A stretch of DNA of 47,485 nt from CAYPHY01 sp964410625. GTDB lineage: Bacteria; Chloroflexota; Anaerolineae; Promineifilales; Promineifilaceae. The position numbers and the translations under genes are program-made. The notes under the pieces were generated by a model, which had not been told where the DNA came from, ran no database searches, and worked only from the letters and a program-made list of their open reading frames with translations. Positions 24,218 through 32,041 of the stretch are shown here, piece by piece (position 1 is the first letter of the stretch; every line of letters starts with the position of its first letter). Location: the NCBI GenBank assembly GCA_964410625.1, contig CAYPHY010000041.1:1-47485 (forward strand), written 5' to 3'.

Positions 24218-24687
24218 TGTGTAAGCATCTCTTTAAGCGTATCTTGTTCTGCTTGTGCCTCAGCCATAGAAGTGGGACCAAGACGTAGAGGCAACCCCAA
24301 GCGGTTAAACCGGGTGATCAATTCGGTACGCTCCAGGTTTAACAAGGTCGCCGCTCGACCTAAACTGATGTTTTCATCCAGATAGGCGGCAATGACCAGG
24401 TCCCATCCGGCCTGGACGTCGTTGTATGCCTGAGCAACGGCCGCTTCTACTGCTTCGGCCGATAACCCCACCGGAACAGCTTCATCATTCTGAGAGGGAG
24501 CGTTTGGGTCAGGGCGATAGTTGGCGACTGCTCGTAACAAGCGGTAGTCCATTGCATCAACAATAGCGACTTGTTCCTCACCGTAACTCTCGACAAATAC
24601 AGTTTGGCCGCGCCGGGCGCGTTCGATGGCTGCCCGCGTGCTGCGTGCCAGTTCGCTGCGACTAATCACAGAATGGGGAAACATCAT
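24214..24687 (-). CDS. Phd/UPF0175-like fusion antitoxin
   Basis: This 157-residue protein starts like a Phd/YefM antitoxin (SRSELARSTRAAIERARRGQ) with a short beta segment (TVFVESYGEEQVAIV). It continues with a UPF0175-like helix-turn-helix region (IAAYLDENISLGRAATLLNLERTELITRFNRLGLP), so it appears to be a fusion of two antitoxin domains. The gene for the PIN toxin overlaps its stop codon by four bases. The promoter side faces the DUF433 gene, with AGTATACATACT (24725-24736) as a possible operator. Confidence 0.85.
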   Translation of the reverse strand: MMFPHSVISRSELARSTRAAIERARRGQTVFVESYGEEQVAIVDAMDYRLLRAVANYRPDPNAPSQNDEAVPVGLSAEAVEAAVAQAYNDVQAGWDLVIAAYLDENISLGRAATLLNLERTELITRFNRLGLPLRLGPTSMAEAQAEQDTLKEMLTQ

Positions 24688-24796
24688 TCACTCACTATCC
24701 TATGGTAAAGGGCTGAACTTTGCGTAGTATACATACTCTTTGTAACTTGCACAAACGGTGTTCTATAAACGGGTTGGCTATGTTACAATAAGCGGT

Positions 24797-25042
24797 ATGG
24801 ATGAAGAAGTGCGCTATCGAGAGATTGAGGAAGCCGTTTCGGAGCTGGAACAGTTGCGCGAGGCATCAGCGGTTGAATATCGCGTGGGCATTCCTGAGGG
24901 GCAGCCTACCGTCGTTCGCAACCAGTTTGGTCTCTCCATTGGCGGAACACGGCTGACGCTCTACCACATCATGGACTATGTGACGGCCGGGTGGTCGCCC
25001 TCCCATATCCAGCGTTGGTTTAATTTCACTGACTATCCTTGA
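24797..25042 (+). CDS. DUF433-family antitoxin-like protein, C-terminally truncated
   Basis: An 81-residue protein with the DUF433 core: GLSIGGTRLTLYHIMDYVTAGWSPSHIQRWFNFTD. These small helix-turn-helix proteins are usually antitoxins of a PIN-type toxin. Relatives continue about 30 residues after FTD (toward a YI..EVE.EY helix); here a stop follows directly and no other frame continues it, so the C-terminus is missing. A promoter TTGTAA-N18-TATAAA sits at about 24740-24766. The start at 24797 is preferred over 24758, which overlaps that promoter. No partner toxin follows. Confidence 0.7.
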   Translation: MDEEVRYREIEEAVSELEQLREASAVEYRVGIPEGQPTVVRNQFGLSIGGTRLTLYHIMDYVTAGWSPSHIQRWFNFTDYP

Positions 25043-25089
25043 ATCTTGATCACTATGATGATCGCTTGGCTCGTGCTAGAATAGAAACT

Positions 25090-25410
25090 ATGGATACAGA
25101 AAGTTTGGCACTTAGTGGTTCTACTATTACTCGTCGCGAGGTGCATAACCTAATAGAAACACTACCTGCAGAACGCTTGCAAAGTGTTTATGATTTTGTT
25201 TTGTTCTTAAAAACACGGCCGCTTCTTGCTGAAGAAGATATTTTTGGCGAGAGCGAGGCGGAAATTGAGGCTGATGAAGCAAGATGGGAAGAGAAGTTTG
25301 CCGCAACCCGAGACAAATTACTCTTACTCGCTGAAGAAGCAACCGCCGAATATCACGCTGGAAAAACGAAACCCATGAAGTTCACACGAGAAGGCCGCCT
25401 CAAACGATGA
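25090..25410 (+). CDS. Antitoxin of a RelE-type module (DUF2281-like N-terminus)
   Basis: A 106-residue protein with TRREVHNLIETLPAERLQSVYDFVLFLKTRP, the helix typical of DUF2281 and related antitoxins. An acidic coiled region and a basic tail ending EGRLKR follow. The stop overlaps the next ATG by ATGA, so it is coupled to the toxin at 25407. The start at 25090 is used; the ATG at 25039 would overlap the DUF433 stop region and adds residues unlike the family. Confidence 0.78.
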   Translation: MDTESLALSGSTITRREVHNLIETLPAERLQSVYDFVLFLKTRPLLAEEDIFGESEAEIEADEARWEEKFAATRDKLLLLAEEATAEYHAGKTKPMKFTREGRLKR

Positions 25411-25673
25411 AATCGCGGGTCACGGCAGAGTTTTGGAAACACTATGATCGTCTGCCCAAGCGAATCCAAGAACAGGCTGATTCCGCCTATAGACTGTGGG
25501 TAAACAACCACTACCATCCCAGCTTGCGCTTTAAGCGAGTTGATCCTCGACTACCAATCTACTCAGCCAGAGTTGGTCGTGCTTATCGAGCGCTTGGCAA
25601 ACTCGAAGATGATACCATTGTGTGGTTCTGGATTGGCGGTCACGACGAATATGACCGTATTCTTGGTTTATAA
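25407..25673 (+). CDS. RelE/HigB-like toxin
   Basis: An 88-residue toxin of the RelE/ParE fold: FWKHYDRLPKRIQEQADSAYRLW, then HPSLRFKRVDPRLPIYSARVGRAYRALG and the final strand VWFWIGGHDEYDRIL. The family cleaves mRNA on the ribosome. The basic and Tyr/His residues near the C-terminus (GHDEYDRIL) fit an active protein. It is preceded by its antitoxin with an ATGA overlap, so the module looks intact. Confidence 0.85.
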   Translation: MKSRVTAEFWKHYDRLPKRIQEQADSAYRLWVNNHYHPSLRFKRVDPRLPIYSARVGRAYRALGKLEDDTIVWFWIGGHDEYDRILGL

Positions 25674-25696
25674 AAATCTAAGCATTTTTAGCCAGC

Positions 25697-26968
25697 TTAC
25701 TCTTTGAGATTTTCCCCAGAAGCAAACAACTGAAAATTAGCTGTGTCTATCGTTCGCGCTTGCTGCATCAGCACGGCATTGAGCAACTCAATCGCCAGCC
25801 GCGATTCGAGCGTAATCCCCGCGCGAACGCCGACGCAGGGGTCATGGCGGCCTTTGCGTAGCTCAAACTCGATCTCCTCCAAATTCTTACGCACCGACTG
25901 CTGCGGCCGCACAATCGAACTGGTCGGCTTGAAGCCCACACGAGCGACCAGCGGATTGCCGGTGGTGATGCCGCCGATCAGCCCGCCGTGGCTGTTGGCC
26001 TGGTAGCCTGTTTGCCGGATGGGGTCGTTGTTTTCGCTGCCGCGCCGCCCGACGACCGCACGGCCGTCCCCCATCTCGCAATATTGCGCCGCGTGCAACC
26101 CGCCCAACACCCCCGTCAGCCGAATTTTGAGGCTGTTATAGAGAGGGTCGCCGACGAGTGGGGGGACGTTGACCGCCGCCACCTCCACCTCTGCCCCCAG
26201 CGAGTCCCCTTCGATCCGCGTCTGGCGGATCAACTCACCGGCCGCCTGGGCAAAGTCGCTGTCCAGCGTCCAAATGCCATAACTGTCCATGTTGGCCGCC
26301 AGCGTTTCGGCGATGCGACTGATTTCGGCCGCCGGGAGAGAAGGGCCAAAGGGATTGACGGCCGCTGCCAACGTTTGCTCCGTGCGCAGCGGGCCAACCT
26401 GGGTGATGGTGGAGAAGATGTGGGTGTTGAAGGTTTGTTGCAGCAGCAGGCGGCCGATGGAGCCACCAATGACGTCGGAGATGGTCGAACGATAGCTGGA
26501 ACGGCCGCCGCCGCGAATGTCCACAAAGCCGCGTGATTGGTGGTACTTCACCAGGTCGGTGTGGCCGGGGCGCACCTCCCCCTCTGGCCCGCGAAACTGA
26601 TCATAGTGAGCGGATTTGGCAGCGGCCGACAGCACAATCGCGCTGATCGGTTCGCCGGTGGTGTAGCCTGCCTGATAGGAGCCGGTGGTCAGCGTTAGCT
26701 CCCCTTCCTCAGTCGTAATGGATGGGCCACTGGTTAGCGCGTCGTGGTCGTCCTGGTAGAGGCCGGAGAGGAAGAGGATGCGGTCTTTTTCCTGGCGTGG
26801 TGTGCCGTGCTTGCTGCTCCCCGGCCGCCGCCGGTCGAGGAACGCCTGCACCTGTTCCCGCTCCAGCCACAGGCCAGGCGGACAGCCAAAGACAATGGTC
26901 GTCACCGCCGGGCCGTGCGATTCACCGGCCCCGGCAACGGCGAAGAGGGGTCCACCGAGAAGTTCCAT
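25697..26968 (-). CDS. aroC: Chorismate synthase, divergent
   Basis: A 423-residue chorismate synthase, last step of the shikimate pathway (EPSP to chorismate, FMN-dependent). GESHG near the N-terminus, RPGHTD and DIRGGGRSS, plus GRHDPCVGVRA near the C-terminus, match the family. The canonical SaRET segment reads SYRST, and the length exceeds the usual 350-390, so it is a divergent member. No other aromatic-pathway gene is in the window, and toxin-antitoxin genes flank it. The start at 26968 (MELLGGPLFAVAGAGESHG) is preferred over 26980. Confidence 0.88.
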   Translation of the reverse strand: MELLGGPLFAVAGAGESHGPAVTTIVFGCPPGLWLEREQVQAFLDRRRPGSSKHGTPRQEKDRILFLSGLYQDDHDALTSGPSITTEEGELTLTTGSYQAGYTTGEPISAIVLSAAAKSAHYDQFRGPEGEVRPGHTDLVKYHQSRGFVDIRGGGRSSYRSTISDVIGGSIGRLLLQQTFNTHIFSTITQVGPLRTEQTLAAAVNPFGPSLPAAEISRIAETLAANMDSYGIWTLDSDFAQAAGELIRQTRIEGDSLGAEVEVAAVNVPPLVGDPLYNSLKIRLTGVLGGLHAAQYCEMGDGRAVVGRRGSENNDPIRQTGYQANSHGGLIGGITTGNPLVARVGFKPTSSIVRPQQSVRKNLEEIEFELRKGRHDPCVGVRAGITLESRLAIELLNAVLMQQARTIDTANFQLFASGENLKE

Positions 26969-26969
26969 A

Positions 26970-27010
26970 CTAATTGACAATTGTTAATTGACAATCATCA
27001 ATTGTCAATT
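26970..27010. repeat. AATTGACAATTG palindromic repeat
   Basis: AATTGACAATTG units and their complements sit directly upstream of the aroC start. Each carries the word TTGACA, a consensus -35 hexamer, so the repeat may supply promoter parts. Relatives are at 20326-20360, 27888-27912 and 32941-32980. Confidence 0.75.
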
Positions 27011-27021
27011 CAATGCTTGAG

Positions 27022-27327
27022 CTAGATAACGGCCGTATATATTTTGCGTCGCTCAATGATTGCATCTACATGCTCCGGCCAATCGTGGAGTACCGTTGGG
27101 TCAATATCAGCCCCATTGGGCCAGACCAATGTACCTAGTTCCTCGTCTAACTCAACCCGGTTAAACAATTCCAGATCACGAAGTTGACCGAAGAGTGGGC
27201 CATGGAGGATGGGTTCTAAATTAATAATGCGCTCACTGTTGTCGTCGAAATGAAGTCGAACCGTGTAATCAGATACGAGCTCATAGTCAATGACATCGTA
27301 CAACTCTTGAGGTGGATGCTCGCTCAT
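27022..27327 (-). CDS. DUF2442 family protein
   Basis: A 101-residue DUF2442 protein: YDVIDYELVSDYTVRLHFDDNSERIINLEP, then FGQLRDLELFNRVELDEELGTLVWPNGADIDP. Known members are paired with DUF4160, as here (11 bp apart, same strand). The pair is commonly proposed as a toxin-antitoxin-like unit, but function is unproven. The start at 27327 is chosen over the longer frame. Confidence 0.88.
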   Translation of the reverse strand: MSEHPPQELYDVIDYELVSDYTVRLHFDDNSERIINLEPILHGPLFGQLRDLELFNRVELDEELGTLVWPNGADIDPTVLHDWPEHVDAIIERRKIYTAVI

Positions 27328-27338
27328 ACTGCGCTCTC

Positions 27339-27605
27339 CTATTGCAGCCCTACTATTCTGACGAACGGCCGTTCTTGCTCCACCCGCCGCCAATTTTCGA
27401 GTAATTCCTCCTGGTGTAACTCTGCCCAGGCCAATATCAAATGTTGTTGGCGACGCGGCATTGTACCGGCCAGTAGCGCAGGTGGCTCTATGGTAAAGCT
27501 GGCTTTATAGTTGCCGTACCGTGCGTGAAAGTGCGGCTGTTGGTGACGGCCAAATTCATAGTACATAGTAATGATTATACCGTAAAACCGTGAAATTTCT
27601 GGCAT
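27339..27605 (-). CDS. DUF4160 family protein
   Basis: An 88-residue DUF4160 protein: MPEISRFYGIIITMYYEFGRHQQPHFHARYGNYKASF and the C-terminal LAWAELHQEELLENWRR. It lies immediately upstream of its usual DUF2442 partner and just downstream of a broken antitoxin gene on the same strand. The start at 27605 is chosen over 27710, which overlaps the antitoxin. Confidence 0.88.
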   Translation of the reverse strand: MPEISRFYGIIITMYYEFGRHQQPHFHARYGNYKASFTIEPPALLAGTMPRRQQHLILAWAELHQEELLENWRRVEQERPFVRIVGLQ

Positions 27606-27625
27606 GGTAACTTCCAGCGACGAGC

Positions 27626-27875
27626 CTATTGGTCTTCTCGCGGGAAGTTGGCCCACAATTCGTGACGGGCTTCGTCTATGTCTTCGGCCGAAATGCGAAC
27701 ATCTGACCATAGGCCATAGAGAGCGCGTTTAGGCTTTTTGTTCCTGGCTTAGGGGGGGGCGAAGATCATCTTCGAGTGTCACCATCAATTGCTCAACAAG
27801 CAATACCTTATCTAAAGGGGATAAGGTTAAAGCTATCTCCAAAGCTTGTTCCAGTTCAGGTATTTTGTCACTCAT
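27626..27875 (-). pseudogene. Antitoxin-like gene frameshifted at an A5 run
   Basis: From ATG at 27873-27875 the frame reads MSDKIPELEQALEIALTLSP and a following LDKVLLVEQLMVTLEDDL, like addiction-module antitoxins, and stops at 27729-27731 after 48 residues. Removing one A from the run in CAAAAAGCC joins it to KPKRALYGLWSDVRISAED and then IDEARHELWANFPRED to a stop at 27626. That ending is typical of a cyanobacterial/Chloroflexota antitoxin family. So one base separates this from an intact gene of about 82 residues. Also present is a run of eight C (27752-27759). A toxin partner is not adjacent, unless the DUF4160 gene downstream is. Confidence 0.75.
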
Positions 27876-27899
27876 GGTTCGTATTCTAATTGACAATTG

Positions 27900-28772
27900 T
27901 CAATCGTCAATGAACTGTTCCGCAAAGCGCCGCGCGGCCGCCAAATGCGCTTCGGCCGTCTTCAACCCCGCATACATTGTGTTCAAGGTGATATGGGTTG
28001 CGCCAACCGCTTGCCACTCCTCGATTTGCTTCGCCAATGCGTCCAGGTCGCCATCACCATAGCGCAGGCGCGGTTCGAGGCCGATGTCGGCGCGACTGCG
28101 GCCGTTTTCCGCCAGATAGTTATCCAACGTTTCCAGATGCGGCCGCGCGTCGGCCGCCGTGCGATAGTTGGGCAGCCAGCCATCCCCCACCCGCGCCACC
28201 CGCCGCAACACCGCATCGGCATGGCCGCCAAACCAGATGGGGATCGGCCGTTGCACCGGCATCGGCAAAATCCCCGCGTCGGGGATGGTGTGCCAGCGTC
28301 CCTCATAAGTGACCAGCGGCTCGGTCCACAACCGCTTCAGCACCTCGATTTGCTCGTCCATCCGACGGCCGCGCGTGTGGAAATCCTGGTTGAGCGCGAT
28401 GTATTCCACTTCGTTCCAGCCTGTGCCAACGCCAAAGCGAAAACGGCCGCCGCACAGCACATCCAACGTCGCCGCCTGCTTGGCTACCAACGCCGTCTCC
28501 CGTTGTGGCAGGATGATGATGCCGGTGATGAAGCCGATGTGGGTGGTAACGGCCGCCATGTAGGTGAAGAGCAAAAATGGCTCGACAAACGGGTCTTGAT
28601 AGGTGTATGGCCCGCGCCAGCCACCCGGCCGGTCGGGGTTGGCCCCCAACACATGGTCATAAGCGAGGATGTGGCTGTAGCCCAGCGCTTCGGCCGTTTG
28701 CGCAAAGTCGCGGATAAAAGCCGGATCATGGTTCTTGATTTCGTTCTGTGGGTAGACAAGACCGATGTTCAT
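27900..28772 (-). CDS. LLM-class F420-dependent oxidoreductase
   Basis: A 290-residue luciferase-like TIM-barrel protein of the F420-dependent LLM class (TIGR03619-like). Segments include MNIGLVYPQNEI at the N-terminus, YSHILAYDHVLGA, a typical GRFRFGVGTGWNEVEY, and IPIWFGGHADAVLRRVARVGDGWLP. It should carry out hydride transfer with F420 or FMN; the substrate is unknown. A diverged tandem copy of its first codons and leader lies upstream at 28827-28920, next to the assembly gap. Confidence 0.93.
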   Translation of the reverse strand: MNIGLVYPQNEIKNHDPAFIRDFAQTAEALGYSHILAYDHVLGANPDRPGGWRGPYTYQDPFVEPFLLFTYMAAVTTHIGFITGIIILPQRETALVAKQAATLDVLCGGRFRFGVGTGWNEVEYIALNQDFHTRGRRMDEQIEVLKRLWTEPLVTYEGRWHTIPDAGILPMPVQRPIPIWFGGHADAVLRRVARVGDGWLPNYRTAADARPHLETLDNYLAENGRSRADIGLEPRLRYGDGDLDALAKQIEEWQAVGATHITLNTMYAGLKTAEAHLAAARRFAEQFIDD

Positions 28773-29244
28773 GTGCTGCTCCGATGGTTACGCAGATGAC
28801 GCGGATGGAACGCAGATTTCGCGGATTTTGATTTTGTTTTGTGGATAGACAAGACTGATGTTCATGTGCTGCTTCGATGGTTACGCAGATGACGCGGATG
28901 GAACGCAGATTTCGCGGATTATTTTATCGNNNNNNNNNNNNNNNNNNNNNNNNNNNNNNNNNNNNNNNNNNNNNNNNNNNNNNNNNNNNNNNNNNNNNNN
29001 NNNNNNNNNNNNNNNNNNNNNNNNNNNNNCGATGGTTACGCAGATGACGCGGATGGAACGCAGATTTCGCGGATTATTTTATCGCTCGTCGAGTGACGAG
29101 GAATAACGATTGCGGATTTTGATTCCGTTGGGCAGAGAGGCAGGGGAGCGGAGGCGCAGAGGAGCAGAGGAGAACCTCCATCTTTCATCCTTCATCCTTC
29201 AGCCCTCATCCTTCAATCTCCAAGTCTCCCAGTCTCTTAGTCTC
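28773..29244. repeat. Tandem GGTTACGCAGATGACGCGGAT repeats around an assembly gap
   Basis: GATGGTTACGCAGATGACGC plus the following GGATGGAACGCAGATTTCGC occurs at 28785-28826, 28876-28920 and 29030-29076. The second copy is preceded by a diverged duplicate of the LLM gene's first codons (28827-28875). The remaining part to 29244 holds GGCAGAGAGGCAGGGGAGCG and the CATCCTTCATCCTTC and CCCAGTCTCTTAGTC repeats. No gene is seen. Confidence 0.8.
28930..29029. other. Assembly gap (100 N)
   Basis: Exactly 100 N between two identical repeat copies. The round number marks an unknown-size scaffold gap, most likely caused by a collapsed tandem repeat. Nothing can be said about its content. Confidence 0.98.
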
Positions 29245-29916
29245 TTAATCTCCAATCACCAACGCCACCGCCAACCCATCATACCCCTTATGGCCGACGG
29301 TTTGGACGGCCGTTGTCGAGAGGCGCGGGTTGGTGGCGAGGGCAGCGAGGGCTTTGCGGATGCCCTGGATGTTTGGGTCGTCGTTGGTTGGGTCGGCCAC
29401 ACCACCATCGCGCACCACATTGTCAATGATGATCACGCTCCCCGGCCGCGTCAGCCGCAGCGCCCACTCCAGATAGGCCGGGGTGCTAACCTTGTCGGCG
29501 TCAATGAAGACGAGGTCGAAGGGCGCGGCCGAATCCCCCACCAACTGCGGCAACGTCTCTATCGCCGGGCCGACGCGAATGTCCACCACATCACTCAATC
29601 CAGCACGTTCGACGTTGGCGGCCGCCACCGCCGCGTGCTTCGGGTCGAGTTCGAGGGTGATCAGACGGCCGTCCGGGGGCAAGGCGCGGCCGAGCCAGAT
29701 GGTGCTATAGCCGCCCAGCGTGCCGATTTCCAGGATGCGCCGCGCCCCTTGAATACGGGCCAGCAGGTGCAGCAGCTTGCCTTGCGTGCCGGTGACATTG
29801 ATCGCGGGCATGTCGGCATCGGCCGTCGCCTGCAACGCGCCATTGAGCGCCGGGTCGGGCGGGGTGAAGAGTTCGGTCAGGTAGTCGTCTACTTTGTTCC
29901 AGGTGTCGCTAGTCAT
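29245..29916 (-). CDS. Class I SAM-dependent O-methyltransferase
   Basis: A 223-residue O-methyltransferase of the catechol/caffeoyl-CoA type. The SAM-binding motif is LEIGTLGGYSTIWLGR. FDLVFIDADKVSTPAYLEWA and VIIIDNVVRDG carry the metal-binding acidic residues. It methylates hydroxyls on small aromatics or other substrates; the substrate is unknown. It is monocistronic, between repeat-rich gaps. Confidence 0.93.
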   Translation of the reverse strand: MTSDTWNKVDDYLTELFTPPDPALNGALQATADADMPAINVTGTQGKLLHLLARIQGARRILEIGTLGGYSTIWLGRALPPDGRLITLELDPKHAAVAAANVERAGLSDVVDIRVGPAIETLPQLVGDSAAPFDLVFIDADKVSTPAYLEWALRLTRPGSVIIIDNVVRDGGVADPTNDDPNIQGIRKALAALATNPRLSTTAVQTVGHKGYDGLAVALVIGD

Positions 29917-30007
29917 GGAGGTTCCTTCCTCAAATGGTTACGCGGATTTCGCGGATCAGGCGCGGATCACGCGGATTTTTTGATTGGCGGGTTCATGCTA
30001 TCACACT

Positions 30008-30153
30008 GTAGCGCGGGTTGCCAACCCGTAAGCTTGGGGCGGATTGAAATCCGCTGTTGATATGGGAAACCCGTTAAAATGGGTCGGGGTTATAGCGGGT
30101 ATAGTGCGTTTTAACGCACTTCCTGTATCAGACGCGGATTTCAATCCGCGTCT
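30008..30153. repeat. Cluster of five small hairpins
   Basis: CGGGTT/AACCCG (30014-30028), GCGGATT/AATCCGC (30039-30054), AACCCG-type with GGGT (30068-30084), AGTGCGTT/AACGCACT (30103-30120) and AGACGCGGATT/AATCCGCGTCT (30130-30153) follow one another. The last ends on the stop codon of the zinc-finger gene, so it may be its terminator. Confidence 0.8.
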
Positions 30154-30466
30154 ACGAGACAATCATCTGATCCACATAGCACCAACGCCAGCTTTCGTTG
30201 GGTTCGAAGGATTGGATGATCGGGTGTTGGGTGGTGTGAAAATGTTGGGTGGCGTGCTTGTTCTTCGAGTTGTCACAGCAGCCGACGTGGCCGCAGGTCA
30301 GGCAGAGGCGCAGGTGCACCCAGGTATCGCCCATTTCCAGGCACTCCTGGCAGCCGCTGCTGTTCGGCGAAACGCCGCGAATCTGGTCCAGATGGCTGCA
30401 CTGCTTCTTGCCCTTGCCCGGCCGCCAATAGCGCAATCGCAACAATTTTTCGGTTAGTTTACTCAT
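30152..30466 (-). CDS. UBP-type zinc-finger protein
   Basis: A 104-residue UBP-type (ZnF-UBP) zinc-finger protein. The Cys/His ligands appear in CSHLDQI, SGCQECLEMGDTWVHLRLCLTCGHVGCCDNSKNKHATQHFHTTQHPIIQS, which fits the bacterial form of the domain. Its role in bacteria is not established. Its ATG overlaps the stop of the kinase gene by one base (TAATG), so it is translationally coupled to the sensor kinase. Confidence 0.88.
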   Translation of the reverse strand: MSKLTEKLLRLRYWRPGKGKKQCSHLDQIRGVSPNSSGCQECLEMGDTWVHLRLCLTCGHVGCCDNSKNKHATQHFHTTQHPIIQSFEPNESWRWCYVDQMIVS

Positions 30467-31650
30467 TACACGGTGTCAGAACTTTTCTTTTCGCGGCCGT
30501 TATCAACTGGCATGATGACCGTGCCCCGCGTGCCCTGGTCGGGGGCCGACTCAAACTCAAGACGGCCGCCGATCAGGTGCAGCCGGTCGTAAGCGTTGAT
30601 CAACCCCTGGCCGCCACGCGGAATACCCTCGCGCAGCAGTTGCGCCATATCAAACCCTGCCCCCTCATCCACCACATCAATGCGGTACGCTCCCTCCTCC
30701 TGCTGAATAGAGACAACGACCTCAGAGACTTCGGCATGTTTGACCACATTAAAGAGCAACTCCCGCACCACCTGATACAAGAGGATATGACGGTTGCGGT
30801 CAAGAATGGGGAAGCCGTCTTTGGCCTTCAGCTTCACCTTCAGGCCATAAAGCTGCTGCATTTGCGTCGCCAGCCAGCGAATGGCCTCGGTCATGCTCTT
30901 CCCCTCAAGGACAGGCGGGCTTAACTCGACGCTTAGATTGCGAGTCAGAGTGATCGCCCCGCGCACCCTTTCCATCATTTCCTCTAGCTCGCTGACCGCC
31001 ACTTCCCCCTCCACGCGGTTCCGCAGCAAGCTCAACTGGATCAATACGCTGACAAGTTGTTGTTGCAGGTCGTCGTGGAGGATCATCGAGATGCGGCCGC
31101 GTTCCTTCTGTTCGGCCGCCACCAATTGTGAAGCGAGTTGTTGCACCTGCTTCGTCCGCTGCTCCACTTGCTCTTCCAACGACCTGTTAAGCTCCTCCAG
31201 CGCCATCCTGGCCTGCTGTTTCTCCGTAACATCCTCAATGGCTAATAGGATCAGTTGGACGTGGTCTACGCGCCGCGCATTGAGCTGCATCACCCGCTGG
31301 CCGATGTTCAGAAACTCATGTGCTATCTCATAATTATTAAACGCCTCATTCTCTGGCAATACATCATCTAACAGGCGATGGAGATCGGGGATGTTCCACT
31401 GGCCGTCCCCCAATTCATAAACATACTGCCCAATCGTTTCTTCCGGCGTCACAGCGAACATATTATAGAAGGAGTAGTTGGCAAACTGAATGATTAGCTC
31501 GCGATTCAAAACCAACAACCCTTCTCGCACCGTATCTACCACTTTCTCCAAATAGTCACGGTAAAGGTCTAACTGAATGTTGTTATTTAGATCGGTCCGC
31601 ACAACGCGTGCCAGGGGATTTAATAGGTATTCTACGGGAAGGTCATTCAT
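30466..31650 (-). CDS. PAS-containing sensor histidine kinase (NarL/DesK type)
   Basis: A 394-residue soluble histidine kinase with no transmembrane segment. A PAS domain (residues 35-143) is followed by a coiled linker (144-180) and a HisKA_3 phosphoacceptor region with His192 (RGRISMILHDDLQQQL). The HATPase_c domain has the N box RELLFNVVKHAE and the G box GQGLINAYDRLHLIGGR. Such kinases phosphorylate NarL-type response regulators. No regulator gene is in the window, so it is an orphan. The zinc-finger gene follows with a one-base overlap. Confidence 0.92.
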   Translation of the reverse strand: MNDLPVEYLLNPLARVVRTDLNNNIQLDLYRDYLEKVVDTVREGLLVLNRELIIQFANYSFYNMFAVTPEETIGQYVYELGDGQWNIPDLHRLLDDVLPENEAFNNYEIAHEFLNIGQRVMQLNARRVDHVQLILLAIEDVTEKQQARMALEELNRSLEEQVEQRTKQVQQLASQLVAAEQKERGRISMILHDDLQQQLVSVLIQLSLLRNRVEGEVAVSELEEMMERVRGAITLTRNLSVELSPPVLEGKSMTEAIRWLATQMQQLYGLKVKLKAKDGFPILDRNRHILLYQVVRELLFNVVKHAEVSEVVVSIQQEEGAYRIDVVDEGAGFDMAQLLREGIPRGGQGLINAYDRLHLIGGRLEFESAPDQGTRGTVIMPVDNGREKKSSDTV

Positions 31651-32041
31651 TTTAACTTCGATACGGTTTTTGATGAGGCAGCACCGAGAAAAGAGTTCAT
31701 GCCAGCCTCAAAGCTAATAGAGCCGGTGACAACTATTCCGCCAGTTTATCTCATAAGGTAGCGGATAGCGAGTAGTTTGCCTATCTATCGAGATATAAAG
31801 TAGGGGCAACCCTTGTGGTTGCCCATCTCTGGGCAGGTACAAGACCTGCTCCTACAAGACATGCGGTTGCCCCTCTCTGGGCAGGCACATGACCTGCCCC
31901 GCCAAGACCTGATAGGTTTTCCAAGTAAACAGCTATTGATTCTTTTCGACACGAATGACACGAATTTCACGAAAATAGAATAAAATTCGTGTTATTCGCG
32001 TCATTCGTGTCGAAATCCTGTCAAGACGCTTCGATGAAGAG
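31651..32041. repeat. 391-bp repeat-rich gap
   Basis: It holds GTAGGGGCAACCCTTGTGG, GGTTGCCCATCTCTGGGCAGG and related hairpins (31800-31915), then CACGAATGACACGAATTTCAC facing GTGTTATTCGCGTCATTCGTG (31947-32022). A 61-codon frame at 31785-31970 translates the repeats (repeated CTCPEMGN-like text) and is not a gene. Confidence 0.8.

Noticed and set aside
31785..31970. 61-codon open frame
   Set aside because: Its text repeats because it reads GGGCAGG hairpin repeats.
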